A stretch of DNA of 64,000 nt, taken from NCBI GenBank assembly GCA_003988855.1, contig QYAI01000121.1, positions 1 through 64,000 on the forward strand, written 5' to 3'. A model generated the notes under the pieces. The model searched no databases. It worked only from the letters and a program-made list of their open reading frames with translations, and was not told the DNA's origin. The position numbers were made by a program, and so were the translations under genes. Of the stretch, positions 23,639 through 34,747 are shown one piece after another. Each line of letters starts with the position of its first letter. Position 1 is the stretch's first letter. Source of the DNA: Arachnopeziza araneosa (taxonomy: Eukaryota; Ascomycota; Leotiomycetes; Helotiales; Arachnopezizaceae).

Positions 23639-24117
23639 ATGACGGAAAATTTCGTCCCTCCAGGCCAACAGCGCAACCTTCGCGCCTGCATGGTCTGCTC
23701 GATTGTCATGACACAAAACGTACCTTCCCAATCCTCCTCCATTTCTACGTACCAGCTAACTCCCTTCAGCGTTTCCTCAAAGAAGGTTGCCCCAACTGCG
23801 AAGACTTCCTCACCCTCGCCGGGAACATGGACGGAATCATCGACTGCACCTCGCAAGTCTTTGAAGGTTTGATCGCGCTGTCCGAACCGAGTAAATCCTG
23901 GGTTGCGAAGTGGCAGCGTCTGGATGGATATGTGAAGGGAGTTTACGCCACGAAGGTTAGTGGGCAGTTGCCGGATGAGGTCGTTGCGTTGATGGAGGAT
24001 GAAGCGAGGATTAAGTATATTCCGTAAGTGGCTATTTCTTTGTGTGAATGGGACGGGTTGCTTGGAACGGTACTGATAATTAATAGACGTGACGGTTCAG
24101 CTACGGAAGCAGATTGA
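23639..24117 (+). CDS. SPT4: Transcription elongation factor Spt4
   Basis: Three exons (23639-23719, 23770-24023, 24087-24117) give 121 residues, the usual Spt4 size. The zinc finger is complete: ACMVC supplies the first CxxC pair and CPNC the second. Intron 1 falls between them, joining MTQN to [12 protein letters not shown]. Intron 2 splits the codon before the conserved end [12 protein letters not shown]; without it the protein would stop at 24027. Spt4 pairs with the NGN domain of Spt5 to form DSIF, which keeps RNA polymerase II processive in the nucleus. The gene converges on the KIN17 homologue with about 210 bp between stop codons. Identification is secure. Confidence 0.95.
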
Positions 24118-24326
24118 GTATGGATGAAAGGGTGGATTGGGTAAAATATTGCAATGAAGTGGATGGACTGTGGCATATAGCATACAATCATGCAATACAG
24201 GAAAAGCGATTGGAGTCTAGGAGTACGGTTTATTCTCTAGAGAAATACAGTGGTATCAAGGCCAGATCACCAACGCCAACGCAATGCTTCCAAACACCGT
24301 GTGAAATATATCCTCTGATAAGCACT

Positions 24327-25340
24327 TCAAAACCTCGGCTTCTTCTGTGGCGGGCCTCCAAATCCAGCTGGTCCTCTTTTATTCTTTCGTTCCATTTCTT
24401 CTCGCATGATTCGTTCTGCCTCGCTCATCTTCTTGGGTTGCTCGATGGTCACGGACTTCTTGCCTCCTAGAGCATTCTTTTTAGCAGCTGCAAAGACGTT
24501 TTTAGGTTTGCTCGAAAAGCCCATCTTCAACGATACTTTTCCTGGAGCTTGTGTTGCTTCTGGCACCTCTGCGGGTATCGTAGGCTCTTTTCCAGTGGGT
24601 TTTTCAACTTCACCATCTTTTGGCTTTTCAATTACGTCTGCGGTTGATTCGGGCTCCTCTCTATTTGATCCTTCTAGAGTCACCGGCGCCTCTACTTTCA
24701 GAGTAGGTTTTGAACCAAAACTCAACTTGATCTTCTCACCTTCTGCTCTCTTCAGTTCTTTCTCCCCGTCATCTGATTCCTCGCCTCGTGCCTCCCTTCG
24801 CGCCCTCTCAACTTGCTCCCTAATCAACATCTGCTCCCTCTCCTCATCCCCTTTATCCTGCCTCTCCTTCTTCCTAATCGCATCCTGCCTCCTCAAATTC
24901 TCCGGACTGTTGTCAATCCAACTAATATGTAAACCCTTCTCATTCTCCTCTACACGACACAGTCCCTCTCTTCCAAGATGTTTTGCAAATTCAGTTAGGC
25001 TCGGCCACCTTGTCGCATTCATATGAATATGCTCTTTATTATGGATATATTCCTGGTAGAAGTGATTCATGTGCACCTTCTTCTCGCCATGCGACGTGCG
25101 CAACAATTGGAGGAAATCCCGCTGGAAATCATTGCTGAAGTTTGATATGAACTTTTTCGAATTCTCTCCTACGAGAAGCATTTGTCGCACGTGTGATTCC
25201 GACTGTGTGTGCATCTTGAAACCGTTCTCATCGCGGCATTGCTTCTCGCAGACTTGACAATACCATCGTAGGCGCTGGAGGCCTTTCGATTTCATCTTAT
25301 TGTTGAGATGCTTCGTGGATCCGATTTCTGCTTTCGGCAT
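24327..25340 (-). CDS. KIN17/Rts2-type zinc-finger nucleic-acid-binding protein
   Basis: A single exon of 337 residues. The ATG at 25340 (MPKAEIGSTKHLNNKMKSKG) is the conserved start; an upstream extension of the frame is not conserved. A C2H2 finger, CQVCEKQCRDENGF...H.....H, lies at about residues 28-50. It is followed by the winged-helix domain (FQRDFLQLLRTSHGEKKVHM to about 160) that defines the KIN17 family. The C-terminal half is charged and low in complexity, with Lys/Glu-rich helices and a basic tail (KNKRGPAGFGG). Family members are nuclear and linked to DNA replication, repair and splicing. The animal C-terminal SH3-like tandem appears to be missing, as in other fungi. Confidence 0.92.
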   Translation of the reverse strand: MPKAEIGSTKHLNNKMKSKGLQRLRWYCQVCEKQCRDENGFKMHTQSESHVRQMLLVGENSKKFISNFSNDFQRDFLQLLRTSHGEKKVHMNHFYQEYIHNKEHIHMNATRWPSLTEFAKHLGREGLCRVEENEKGLHISWIDNSPENLRRQDAIRKKERQDKGDEEREQMLIREQVERARREARGEESDDGEKELKRAEGEKIKLSFGSKPTLKVEAPVTLEGSNREEPESTADVIEKPKDGEVEKPTGKEPTIPAEVPEATQAPGKVSLKMGFSSKPKNVFAAAKKNALGGKKSVTIEQPKKMSEAERIMREEMERKNKRGPAGFGGPPQKKPRF

Positions 25341-25682
25341 CTTGGCGGCACTTTCTTGTAATTTGTAAAGTGAGTAAGTGAGAAGAATTTGGGAACAAAG
25401 GATGGCAACAATGATGTTAATGGAGGGGTTGAGGTTCGGAAGGCGAGGCTGAAGTGGCAAATTTCGCTTTTGCTAGCGGATCTATTCTGACCTAGCAAAT
25501 CTCACTCAGCATCTTTTATTGATGCATTCTAGAACATTGTCACTGTTTATTATACTTCAGAAAATCTGCGTGATTTATTTCATTCATCATTCTTGACTGG
25601 CGCTGTTTGCTTCCTAAGGTCAAGAAGGTTGCGTTGTCTCCTCATCCAGTTCCAATATCACCTGGAAGTTGCATAGCTGGCT
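25341..25682. other. Short intergenic region
   Basis: These 342 bp contain the promoter of the KIN17 homologue and the 3' flank of the amidase gene, both on the minus strand. No specific element was recognised. Confidence 0.35.
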
Positions 25683-27202
25683 TTAAAAAGTAGGAGCTTT
25701 CCTCGCTTTGATCAGATTCTCAATCCCATATGCCAATTCCAACAACTTCTGCTCCGAATATGGTATCCCGAGCAATTCTAGCCCAACAGGAAGTCCTGCT
25801 TCAGTAAAGCCAACCGGTACAGAAATTGCGGGTTGTCTCGATTGACTTCCGATGATAGTATTGGTTGGAAAGTTATTCTCTTTGAACCTCGGACCTAGTA
25901 CGTCTTTGATTGTTGGTGGGGGAATTTGAACACTCGGGTATGCAATAGCATCCAATTTATGCTCAGTCATAATACTGATGATAAGCCGTTGGAAGTCATC
26001 ACGAACATCCAGCCGAGCAGCGTACTGCGGGTCCTCATATGGATGCTTGATACCTATAGCTAACTTATCAAAGAGTGGCAAGGCCTGATGGAATTGTTTC
26101 GATGCATGGATACTTTCAGTCGTTACCCCTTCAATGATTGGATGTGCAGCGAGGAAATTATCAATGTCGAAGCGTGATCTTGACAAGTATGTTGACGTGA
26201 ATGTGAGATAATGATCTAAATCTGGTATCTCGACGTCTATGAGAGTTGTTCCTGTAGTGAACTTGGAAAGTGCATTCCGAACAACTTTGTTTACGGGTCC
26301 ACACTCGCTACTCGATTCTGGACCAAAGACTGAATTGAGCACTCCTATGCGAGCCTTTTGGAGCACCTTCTCTGAGAGATTTGCTGCATAACTGCCTCCT
26401 ATTGGAGGTCCCGCAATTGCGGCTGTAGCTGTGTATGGATCCTTGGGATCATGGCCCGCTAGAACGTCAAGCATAAGAGCAGCATCTCGAACAGTTCTCG
26501 TCATCGGACCAGGTGTGTCGTGCGTCTTTACCAGAGGAGACAAGCCGTTTCTTGAGACGAGACCAACCGTTGGACGAAGACCGACGAGATTACAGAACGA
26601 TGCAGGAACTCTTATTGAACCTCCAGTATCTTCACCAACACCGATCAATCCATAGTTTGCAGCAATAGCAGCACCGGTGCCTGCACTTGAACCGCCAGTC
26701 TCACGGGTGGTATCGTATGGATTCAAAGTTTCCCCACTAACAGATGATGCGGAGTTGAATGATGCTGCGAAGTCTAGCAGAATGAGCACTGATGGAATCA
26801 CATGATGAGGAACTTACCTGGCATAGTGCTCTTTGCCAGAATAACAGCTCCTGCCTCCCTTAATTTTCTTACCAAGGTTGAATCTTGGGTAGGGATATGC
26901 TTGCAGCATATATTACCGTACGTTGTCTCGACTCCCTTGGTATCACACTGGTCCTTGACAATGACAGGAACTCCGTGAAGTGGACCCATGAACGATCCAT
27001 TTTCCTTCAAATATGCATCTATCGAGTCTGCCTCGTCTAATACAAACTTGGAGACGACTGTAATTGCATTTAACTTTGGTCCTTTTTGATCAAGATCTGA
27101 TATTTGTTGAATGTAGGCTTCGACGAGTTGTCGGCAGTTATACACCCCACTTTTGAAGTCAGAGTGGACTTGTTCTATGGTTAGCTCATCGATTGAAACC
27201 AT
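25683..27202 (-). CDS. Amidase-signature family hydrolase
   Basis: Two exons (27202-26818, 26773-25683; 44-bp intron) give 491 residues. The Ser-cisSer-Lys triad is complete: K83 in VPVIVKDQ, S157 in ETGGSSAGTG and S181 in GEDTGGSIRVP, with the usual 24-residue spacing between the serines. The intron joins STMP to DFAASFNSAS, giving an uninterrupted family core. These enzymes hydrolyse amides to acid and ammonia. With no signal peptide or membrane helix, it is probably cytosolic. The next two genes on the same strand are an FAD-dependent oxidoreductase and an epoxide hydrolase, suggesting catabolism of a nitrogen-containing or aromatic compound. The substrate cannot be read from the sequence. 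Confidence 0.92.
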
Positions 27203-27627
27203 AATTCTTGATATGCTGTTTGAAAGTTAGACAACTTGATGAATAACGAGTTATTTGAAAACGGCACTCTTCATGATGTAGTTTCAATGGATAGCCGGCC
27301 TTCGGGGCGACGGCCAACTAGGCGAAACGGGCTTAGCGACCAACCGCCAACTCCTGTGAGAAACGGAGAGCATTCCTATTTCTACAAATACAGATATTCT
27401 TGATTTTGTCCAACAAAGCACAAATACAAAGTTTCTCTAGAGGATGGATGGTGTCTGCTCTTGCCTGTTCCGAGCAGTTGCTCACGGGAGTCACTCAGTT
27501 ACAAACCGCGGCTGACAAGATGGAATTGCATAATATGGCTTTCATGGCTATGAAATGAAAGCTTTTAATTATCGTCTATTTTATCTCTACATCGATTGCA
27601 TTCAATCAGCATGCTAGTTCACCTCTC
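27203..27627. other. Intergenic region
   Basis: These 425 bp separate the amidase start from the stop codon of the FAD oxidoreductase, both on the minus strand, and should hold the amidase promoter. No clear element is visible. Confidence 0.35.
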
Positions 27628-29074
27628 CTACTTTGTCAAATTGCCTTCATCTCTTGGTCCTAGTAAATCAACGTCGCTTCTCAATCTCGACTCCGTCGTC
27701 TCCCAAAGTCTAGGCAATCTCACATTCGCATAATTTCTGTTTTGTGTAACCATTTGGGCAACGCCTCTTGCAACGAGCCAAATTAAGGGCATCCCATGGC
27801 CCCCAAATCCTGCTTCAATCCATACATTCTTCCGATTCGGCACTTCACCAACGCTTGGAAACGTATCAGAAGTGTATCCCATAATACCTGTCCAGATTTG
27901 ATCTGTATGAGCTCCAGAATCCTTCCATCCGTGGAAATGCCTCTGCATATAGGTCGAAAAGTAGTCTTTCACCGGACTGATGAGGGTGGAGTCGTCGGTC
28001 TGGTTATACCAATTACTATAATCAGAGAAGAATGTCGATCGAGCGCCGCCCAAAATTATGGAACCATCAGGACGCTGAATCAAATAATCATCTCCGCCAT
28101 TCGGAAGCCGTATTAGGTAGGTCCCATTCATCGCTGGGTACTTAGCTCCAGGTAGGCAGACAATCCGGCAGCAAATACCTTTTGACGGGACAATCTTCTT
28201 TTCATATTCTGGTAACAAACCAGATGTATATCCATTTGTAGCAAAAATGATTTTTCGTGCTATGATCCCCCCCCGGGGAGTGTTTATCTCCCATGCTGAT
28301 GTGGAGGAAGGAGTAATGGAGAGAGCAGGAGTATGTGTTTGAAGATTCAAACCCTCCTGAACCGCGCGTTGCAGTAATCCCATCATAAGTTTATAGGGCG
28401 ATACTTTAGCAGCAGAACTTCGAAAACAACCAATACATCCCTTGAATCCAGAGATTCTCTCCGCTTCTGGCGCATCGAACCACTCCAAATCATCAAGTGT
28501 ACTTTTCGCAACGCCAGAATCTTTAAGCTCTAAATAAGCTACCTTTGCAGCTATGGCGGCTTCTGTATCTGTATAGACATCGAAACTCTTCGTAAGAGTA
28601 AACTCACACTCAATATTCTCTATCTCAACCAGTTCTGCAATTGCCCTCACGTGATCAATCTCGAAATCCGCAATCTCAGTCGCAGCTTCGACGCCGAATT
28701 GTTGGATATACTTAGGTAATCGGCTATAAACTGAGGGTCGGATGTGTCCTCCTAATCTCATCAGTCCCTGACATATGAGGGTTCCAGGTAACCATACCAT
28801 TCCGAGCAGTTGCCCCCGAACAAGCTTGTCTTGCTTCAAGGAGGACAATTGATGGTTTAACTTTGGTGGAAAGAGATTGATCGCATAGAAGGTGATATGC
28901 ACTCGATATGCCAGCGTAGCCACCTCCAATTATGAGAATGTCGCATGTTTTGGGTAGGCTCTCAGTTGTGCGGTGGGAATCAAGGTGGTGTAATTCGGTT
29001 CGCCAGAATGGAAGGGTGGAATCTGCACTTGGGAGAGTGTTTGAAATTTTGTTCGTACTTTTGGCGTTATCCAT
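27628..29074 (-). CDS. FAD-dependent oxidoreductase (DAO family)
   Basis: Two exons (29074-28798, 28751-27628; 46-bp intron) give 466 residues. The N-terminal Rossmann motif DILIIGGGYAGIS (about 45-57) binds the FAD ADP moiety. The join gives CSGATARNGGHIRPSVYS, the typical DAO-family sequence in which ATARNGG contacts the flavin. The C-terminal TGIMGYTSDTFPSVGEVP and GFGGHGMPL complete the FAD fold. Relatives oxidise amines or amino acids to imines and hydrogen peroxide. No signal peptide or clear peroxisomal targeting tail is seen (it ends GNLTK). It is co-directional with the amidase and the epoxide hydrolase. Family assignment is firm; substrate is unknown. Confidence 0.9.
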
Positions 29075-29441
29075 TTTGAGGTTTGCTGTAGCTAAACGTT
29101 TTTGTTTAGGCAGGGCGGCGGAGGATGTTAGTGAGGGTGTATTTGAAGAGTGAAAGTATCACAAGCTAACAGGTGGTGAGTAAGTAAATAAGTAGAAGAC
29201 TAATTGATAAAGAGCTTAGATATTCACTTGTGATTCATGATTGGCGTTATAAATGTCTCGAAAATGGGTAGCCTGATTGAAGTGGCAAGTATGTATGAGA
29301 TTAAGTGAACCCTCTAACTTTCGTTCAAAAGGCTAGTTCCAGATTCTTTGTTAACATTAGAGTATTATTACGAAATTTAATGCTCGTTATCTTATCTGTC
29401 AAAAGAACTAGAAGCGTTTCAATTTCTCCCTGATTCAAACC
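29075..29441. other. Intergenic region
   Basis: These 367 bp lie between the oxidoreductase start and the epoxide hydrolase stop. AT-rich, with no recognised element; presumably the oxidoreductase promoter. Confidence 0.35.
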
Positions 29442-31007
29442 TTATTTCTTCCAAACTATACCCACAAACTCTTCAATATCTCCAAGAAGCAACGCTGGCT
29501 GTTCCAAGGCAGCGAAATGACCTCCCTATTTGTTGTCAGCTTAATCATAATCATATCAAGATAATCACCTACTGCCTCATGTCGCCGATAGAACTTCAAA
29601 TTCCCAGTCGTTTCTAGCCATGGTTTTGGTGTAGGGATTATTTCTTTTGGAAAGGCGGAGAAACCATATGGCTTGGGGATATACCAGTTCGGGTGGTCCC
29701 AGGCACCAACATTGTTTTCTGGTGAGAGTAAAGACTATATGTATGTAAACTGTGTTCATAGCGGCGTTGTAAGGAGGCTGTATACCTGGCGATATGAGTA
29801 AATGGAGCTAGGAAAAGATTCGGTCAACCAATAGAGGCTAATATCTGCCAAGATGGTATCGAGAGATGGAGTTTTATCACTCCATTCTACAAATTTCTCG
29901 CCAACCCTGTTGAGATATCAGATTAGTCTCGAAGCTAGAAGATGACAGGGGAAAGAAGAAAGTACCATGCGAGCAGTGCAAGAGGATTACTAGAAAGAAT
30001 CATTCCAATAGTACTAGGACGTGTTGCATGCTCGGCTGCATAAGCACCGGAAGTTTTCACAAATTTCTTGATTTGCTCAGTCTCTCTGATGTCTCGATCA
30101 TCAAGATCACCTTTCGCGTTGGCGGGTGCTGTGAAAATGGGACAAAAGTTTGCTGCATTGGTTACTTCAAATCTTCAGCAACTCACCGCCTTGAGTGATA
30201 CATACTATGAACAGCTATCTCAATCAGTAAAAGTTTGAATATACTGGGACTTCGGCCGACCTTTACACCCGGCATATTTTACTCCTAAAATCCTTGCCAC
30301 TTTACTCCCTACATCTCCACCTTGAACTATATAACCATCTGCAAATCCTAGATTACCCATTAATCGATCAAAGACTGCAGCCACATCTCCGAGGTCCCAG
30401 TTACGCTGTAAAGATGGAGTTTGAGAGAAGGCGTAGCCAGGAAGAGAAGGAACTATCACGTGATATGGTATATTTCCTGGAGTGTATTTGTCTTTAAGGA
30501 GTGATAGAATTGGAAGAAACTCGAGAAAGCTACCTAAAACTAATGAGTTAGGTAAGACAACGGCTGAGAAGAAATACCTGGCCAGCCATGTAGTAACAGC
30601 AGAGGTACAGCATCAGCTCTTTCGGAGAAGAGAGCAACAAAGTGGATGTTGAGCGACTCTGATCCTTCATTCAAAGAAACAGGCATGGTATAATTAGGGA
30701 AGGAATTCATATACTCCTCGTGCTTTCGCCTAGACATGTTGTCAGTTGATTTCTCTCGTACTCTGGAGTTAAAGCAGGGCAGTTACCAATTGAACTCATT
30801 TTGCCACGTAGCTTTGGCATTCTCTATCCACTTCCTAGAAACTCCAAAATAAGCATCATCGGTAGTGTTTTCATAGACGGGCTTCGCAACTTTGGATACT
30901 TTGAGAAGATCCGATAGTTCGGTAAGCGAGGAGTCGGGAATCTTTACTGTGAAAGGCTTGAGAGTCTCAATAATGCCCTTAGGAAGAGTTGTGAATTGAT
31001 TTGCCAT
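29442..31007 (-). CDS. Epoxide hydrolase (EPHX1-like alpha/beta hydrolase)
   Basis: Eight exons (31007-30787, 30729-30578, 30533-30261, 30214-30206, 30152-29966, 29906-29786, 29734-29573, 29525-29442) give 402 residues. The N-terminal part matches the epoxide-hydrolase N-domain (IENAKATWQNEFNWRKHEEY). The oxyanion motif HGWPG is at 121-125, the nucleophile D198 in VQGGDVGS, and the catalytic H378 in GGHFAALE. Exon 4 is only 9 nt; it is required to give the family sequence GCKAVHTNFCPI. Its flanking introns are 46 and 53 bp, the first with a weak GTCGGC donor. The enzyme opens epoxides to diols; soluble here, with no N-terminal membrane anchor. It is third in a co-directional trio with amidase and FAD oxidoreductase. 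Confidence 0.88.
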
Positions 31008-31539
31008 TCTGATTTGATATTTTGGCTCAAAGGTCGTCAATGGGGTTCATGATGAACCAAAATGACCGTTGAGGTTGTTAGTGCTTACCAATGATGCAAG
31101 ATCTTGAGTCTTTCGCTAAGCAAGAGAATAATTGGCTAACCGGGACAGTGGGAGTTATGACAACTTCATATTCGAGAAATTTGAAAATGATGAATACCAA
31201 TCTATTGGTATTCTGTTGAATCGCTTGGAAAGAGAAGTACTGCCTTTTATCATGTCAGGCACTTGGAATAAACCTTTGAAGGCTGGTTAGGATGACCATG
31301 ATCCTCGTGTTATTCACAAAAGACGATGGGTGATAGATATGGCTAGTTTAATTTGACTCCATCATAGTACTGACCCATAGTTGATATTTCATGTTGATCA
31401 ATGTTCTAAAACTTTCGAAGGAGTTACCGCTCATTGTTTGCTTTCCGGGCGTCCTTGCCATTTTCAGATGCAAAGCTTGCCAATCCTTCTTAGAGAGTAC
31501 TTTATTCTCTTCAACTTCTCAAGTTAAGCCACCAGCACG
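31008..31539. promoter_or_regulatory. Divergent promoter region (epoxide hydrolase / orphan gene)
   Basis: These 532 bp lie between two outward-facing ATGs. I found no clear TATA box. Function is assigned by position only. Confidence 0.35.
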
Positions 31540-32189
31540 ATGTCTCTTCAGTCCAACCCGACTGATGCTCCGGAACGACCAGAAACACGACGAACCCTCC
31601 TCAGCGAAGTTGAAGATGACGCCAATCTTCTTCTTGAGCATCTTCGAGATATATTCAGCTATCATGAACAAGTCATTACAATGTTTCTCTTTGAAGAGTT
31701 ACATATTGCGATCGGGCATCTCACGAAGAGAGCCCGGGACCTAGATGAGATGAAGCCGAACCACTTAGCCAACTGTTTGGTATCTGAAAGTGAGACAGCA
31801 TTCAAGGCGAAGAATATGAAAGTTTTTGAAGCTCAGAGAGATACACTTGGCGAATATGTACGTATCGAGTCAAACATCTAAGTGTATCACTAATGAATTG
31901 GAAGTTTTGTAAAGCCCAAGCAGCTTTCGAAAAGGCGACCGAAGCCACCATCCTCCCAAACTCGAATATCTATGATGTGACGCATAATCTACAGGAGTTT
32001 GTCTTTGAACTTGAGTCCGAGATTCGTATCGAGAATGGAGTACATATGCAAGTCGAAAGGGGATTGGAGCTGGCAGATCTAGATGATTCCCAGTGCACCT
32101 GTCGACCCCAGACAACAGAGGAAGAGCCGCAGGTTACCAAAGAAGAAGTCAAAGACGAAACTCGGGCAGCCGATGAAGAAGCTCAATAA
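31540..32189 (+). CDS. Hypothetical acidic helical protein
   Basis: Two exons (31540-31857, 31905-32189) give 200 residues. The 47-bp intron starts GTACGT, has a good branch point (CACTAATG) and ends GGAAG; the join reads TLGEYFCKAQAAFEK. A donor 4 bases downstream with a later acceptor is also in phase, so the junction is provisional. The protein is rich in Glu, Leu and Ala with long predicted helices and a strongly acidic C-terminus (TTEEEPQVTKEEVKDE). There is no signal peptide, membrane helix or enzyme motif. I do not recognise a family. It may be lineage-specific. Confidence 0.5.
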
Positions 32190-33093
32190 ATCAACTACAG
32201 TTGATGTCACAAACACATTGCCACTCTTTGGCCACGAACTACCTAGGTATATACTGAACTTGGAGAGTTGGCACCTTCCGTACCGATATTCGTCTCAAAA
32301 TCAGTAAAGGAAGCTGGAGTAAAGAAGGATCGGCAAGAGAATGAAGTTTTATCCAATTTTAGATTATAGGACAATCCAGCAGACTTTCAGAGGTCGTAAA
32401 TTCAACAGATCATGGTAGTTTTCATCTTGCCACGATATTTTGATTGCCGAAGACATGTAAACCTTGAAATGACCATGAGAAATCTGTCTCTAGCTCCAAG
32501 AAATCCACAGCCGGTTATTACGCAGGTCCATTATCAAAGCCAATTAAGCGTATTTGATCTTTGACGATACCATAAGACATAACATCCAAGACTGCCACTT
32601 GTGTCTACCATCACAGAGCACTTCCAACATGCCGGATGGCAGTAATTCTTTGTCAACCTTGTCGATTCGTTGACAAGATTCTGAAAGCCCCAATATGTGG
32701 AATTAATCTTTGATGAATTAGAATGGATGATTTCGCTGTTTCTCAGTTGTACACTGTTTCTCAATCTCGTGAGCTGGCCTAGAGACCAAGAACAGTGCCT
32801 GTGAAAGGATGTCTGATGAAGGTATGGCTGTTCAAGTAATAGCTCGTCGGAGTGTGAGAAGTAAATTCTGAAAAAAAGTAGGCGAAGAAGATTTCTGAAT
32901 GTGAGAGTGTGTACAAAAGTGGAATAAACCAAGGTAACGTTGAAGGACTTCCAGGGTGGGAACAACGAGGAAGGTGGAACCGAGCACGAAATATGAGTGG
33001 TCACACATTACATGCTCGCCATTTGTGAGTTGTCGTGCAAACAAAGCAAACATTTCCCGACTTTCAGCCTCAACTTCCACAACTCCGCACGAA
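32190..33093. other. Intergenic region upstream of RIT1
   Basis: These 904 bp contain short frames on both strands without recognisable content. The right end is presumably the RIT1 promoter. Confidence 0.4.
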
Positions 33094-34578
33094 ATGCCAC
33101 CAACCGCGTCCGAGCTCATCTTCTCTGAGCAAGCGGGTCATAATTTCTCTAAAACTCTCGGGGAGCTCAAACGTTCCACACTTTCAATCAGTAATCGCCT
33201 TGAATCCATCCAGCACGATGCCGTGTTTGCGCAGCAGGTCTCGGAGGCATACAGCAGACCTTTGATAGCAAATGAAAGATGTGGAAGCTGGTACATTGAC
33301 CCAAAAACTAAAGGAGGGAGTACATATTTCAAGAGCACGGATGGTCATACAGGTGTTTGGAAGTTTAGTTCCAGGAGGTTAAACCTACATATACTTGAAA
33401 TTGTCGGGAAACATGACGGGTTTGTTCTTAAATCTAACGGATGGGATTGAAGTTGATGTATCTAGGTGTATCATTGTGGATTCTACGAGACGTGGGAAAC
33501 GTAAGCCTCCCTACCACTCAACGAATATATGCTGATCAGTACAGGAATGCCAGACGCTTTAAGCAAAACGGTTCCAATCTGGTGTGCTGTGGTCAATCGC
33601 TTTCTCTTTCCAGATAATCCTCAATTTCACGACCTATATACACCGCGACAAGTCATCTCGGACTCGGAACACGCTCAAATCTTTGCTCTCCTGCCTTCCT
33701 TTATCAAAGCTCTTTGGGAACTGAATCTACCCGTCTTGGAGTTGCAAAGGAATATCAAGAAACCTATACGCCCAATCTGGGTGACTCCAGAATCACAGCT
33801 AGAGCCTACTAAGACCGTCTTTGAAGATTTTCATCCCATTATATGCTGTACTGTGTCTCGACGAGTTGTTGGTGGTGAAGTCAGTGAAGGAGGATATATT
33901 CAAGGGGCCGGTGATGATACAGAAAACTGGGCTCACGGTTTAACACCACCAATATTCTGGCAAAATAAATCAGAGCTGTTGTCTATTCCAGAATCTGAAC
34001 TGCCTGGATTCATTGAGATGCTAGTTAGAAGAGTAGCAAACTCTGGTCTGACTGGTCAAGGATTGCGATGCGTGAAACCAACTTCCTACCTCTTCATCAC
34101 GCCTACTCCAGTCATTGATGCCAAAGATACTGGAGCGGATACCTGCACAATTGTCTTGTTACCTACTGTGACACCACAGGATATTTGGAAGACCTCGACA
34201 ACAAGACTTGATATTGGAGTTGGTCCTGAGAAGCTTGGGAGCAAGAATTTACGAATTGCTCTTCCGTTTATCATGGAATTTGTGAAACATATTCTCTACC
34301 CTGAGCAGACTGAATCAGTAGAGCGAGAAAATGACAAACACATTATTCTTGCCTGTCAAACTGGCACAGATTTCTCGATCGGCGTGGCATTGGCGATTAT
34401 ATGTCTCCTTTTTGACGACGAAGGGGAATTAATGAAAGAACCGAGGGACAGGTCGACTATCAACAAGTCATTTATCAGGAGTCGATTAGGTTGGTTCTCA
34501 ACATCAATGCCGGATGCTAATCCAAGTCGAGCTACTTTGCAGAGTATCAATAGCTTTTTGATGAATGGGAGAGAATGA
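33094..34578 (+). CDS. RIT1: Initiator-tRNA 2'-O-ribosyl phosphate transferase (Rit1)
   Basis: Three exons (33094-33419, 33466-33500, 33545-34578) give 464 residues. The middle exon is 35 nt and carries most of the conserved IIVDSTRRGKRMPDALSKT. The N-terminal catalytic half shows CGSWYI, YFKSTDGHTGVWKFS and RRLNLHIL, all hallmark Rit1 sequences. The C-terminal third resembles a dual-specificity phosphatase loop (ILACQTGTDFSIGVALAI) but lacks the arginine of an active CxxxxxR site, as known for the family. Rit1 adds a ribosyl phosphate to position 64 of initiator tRNA-Met in the cytosol, keeping it out of elongation. The start was chosen as the ATG just before PPTASELIFSEQA. It converges with the dienelactone hydrolase gene, 169 bp between stops. 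Confidence 0.94.
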
Positions 34579-34747
34579 ATCAATGACTTGATTGAAACAC
34601 TACCCGCTTGTCTTAATTAACCGACTTACTTTCAACGTATAGAATGAAACGCTACTAAGCAAAATTGCTTTGGATATGTTCATAGGTCGTGATAATGAAG
34701 TACAGAAGTCTCAATCCACAGTGAGATTCCACTGTTGGCGAATCATC

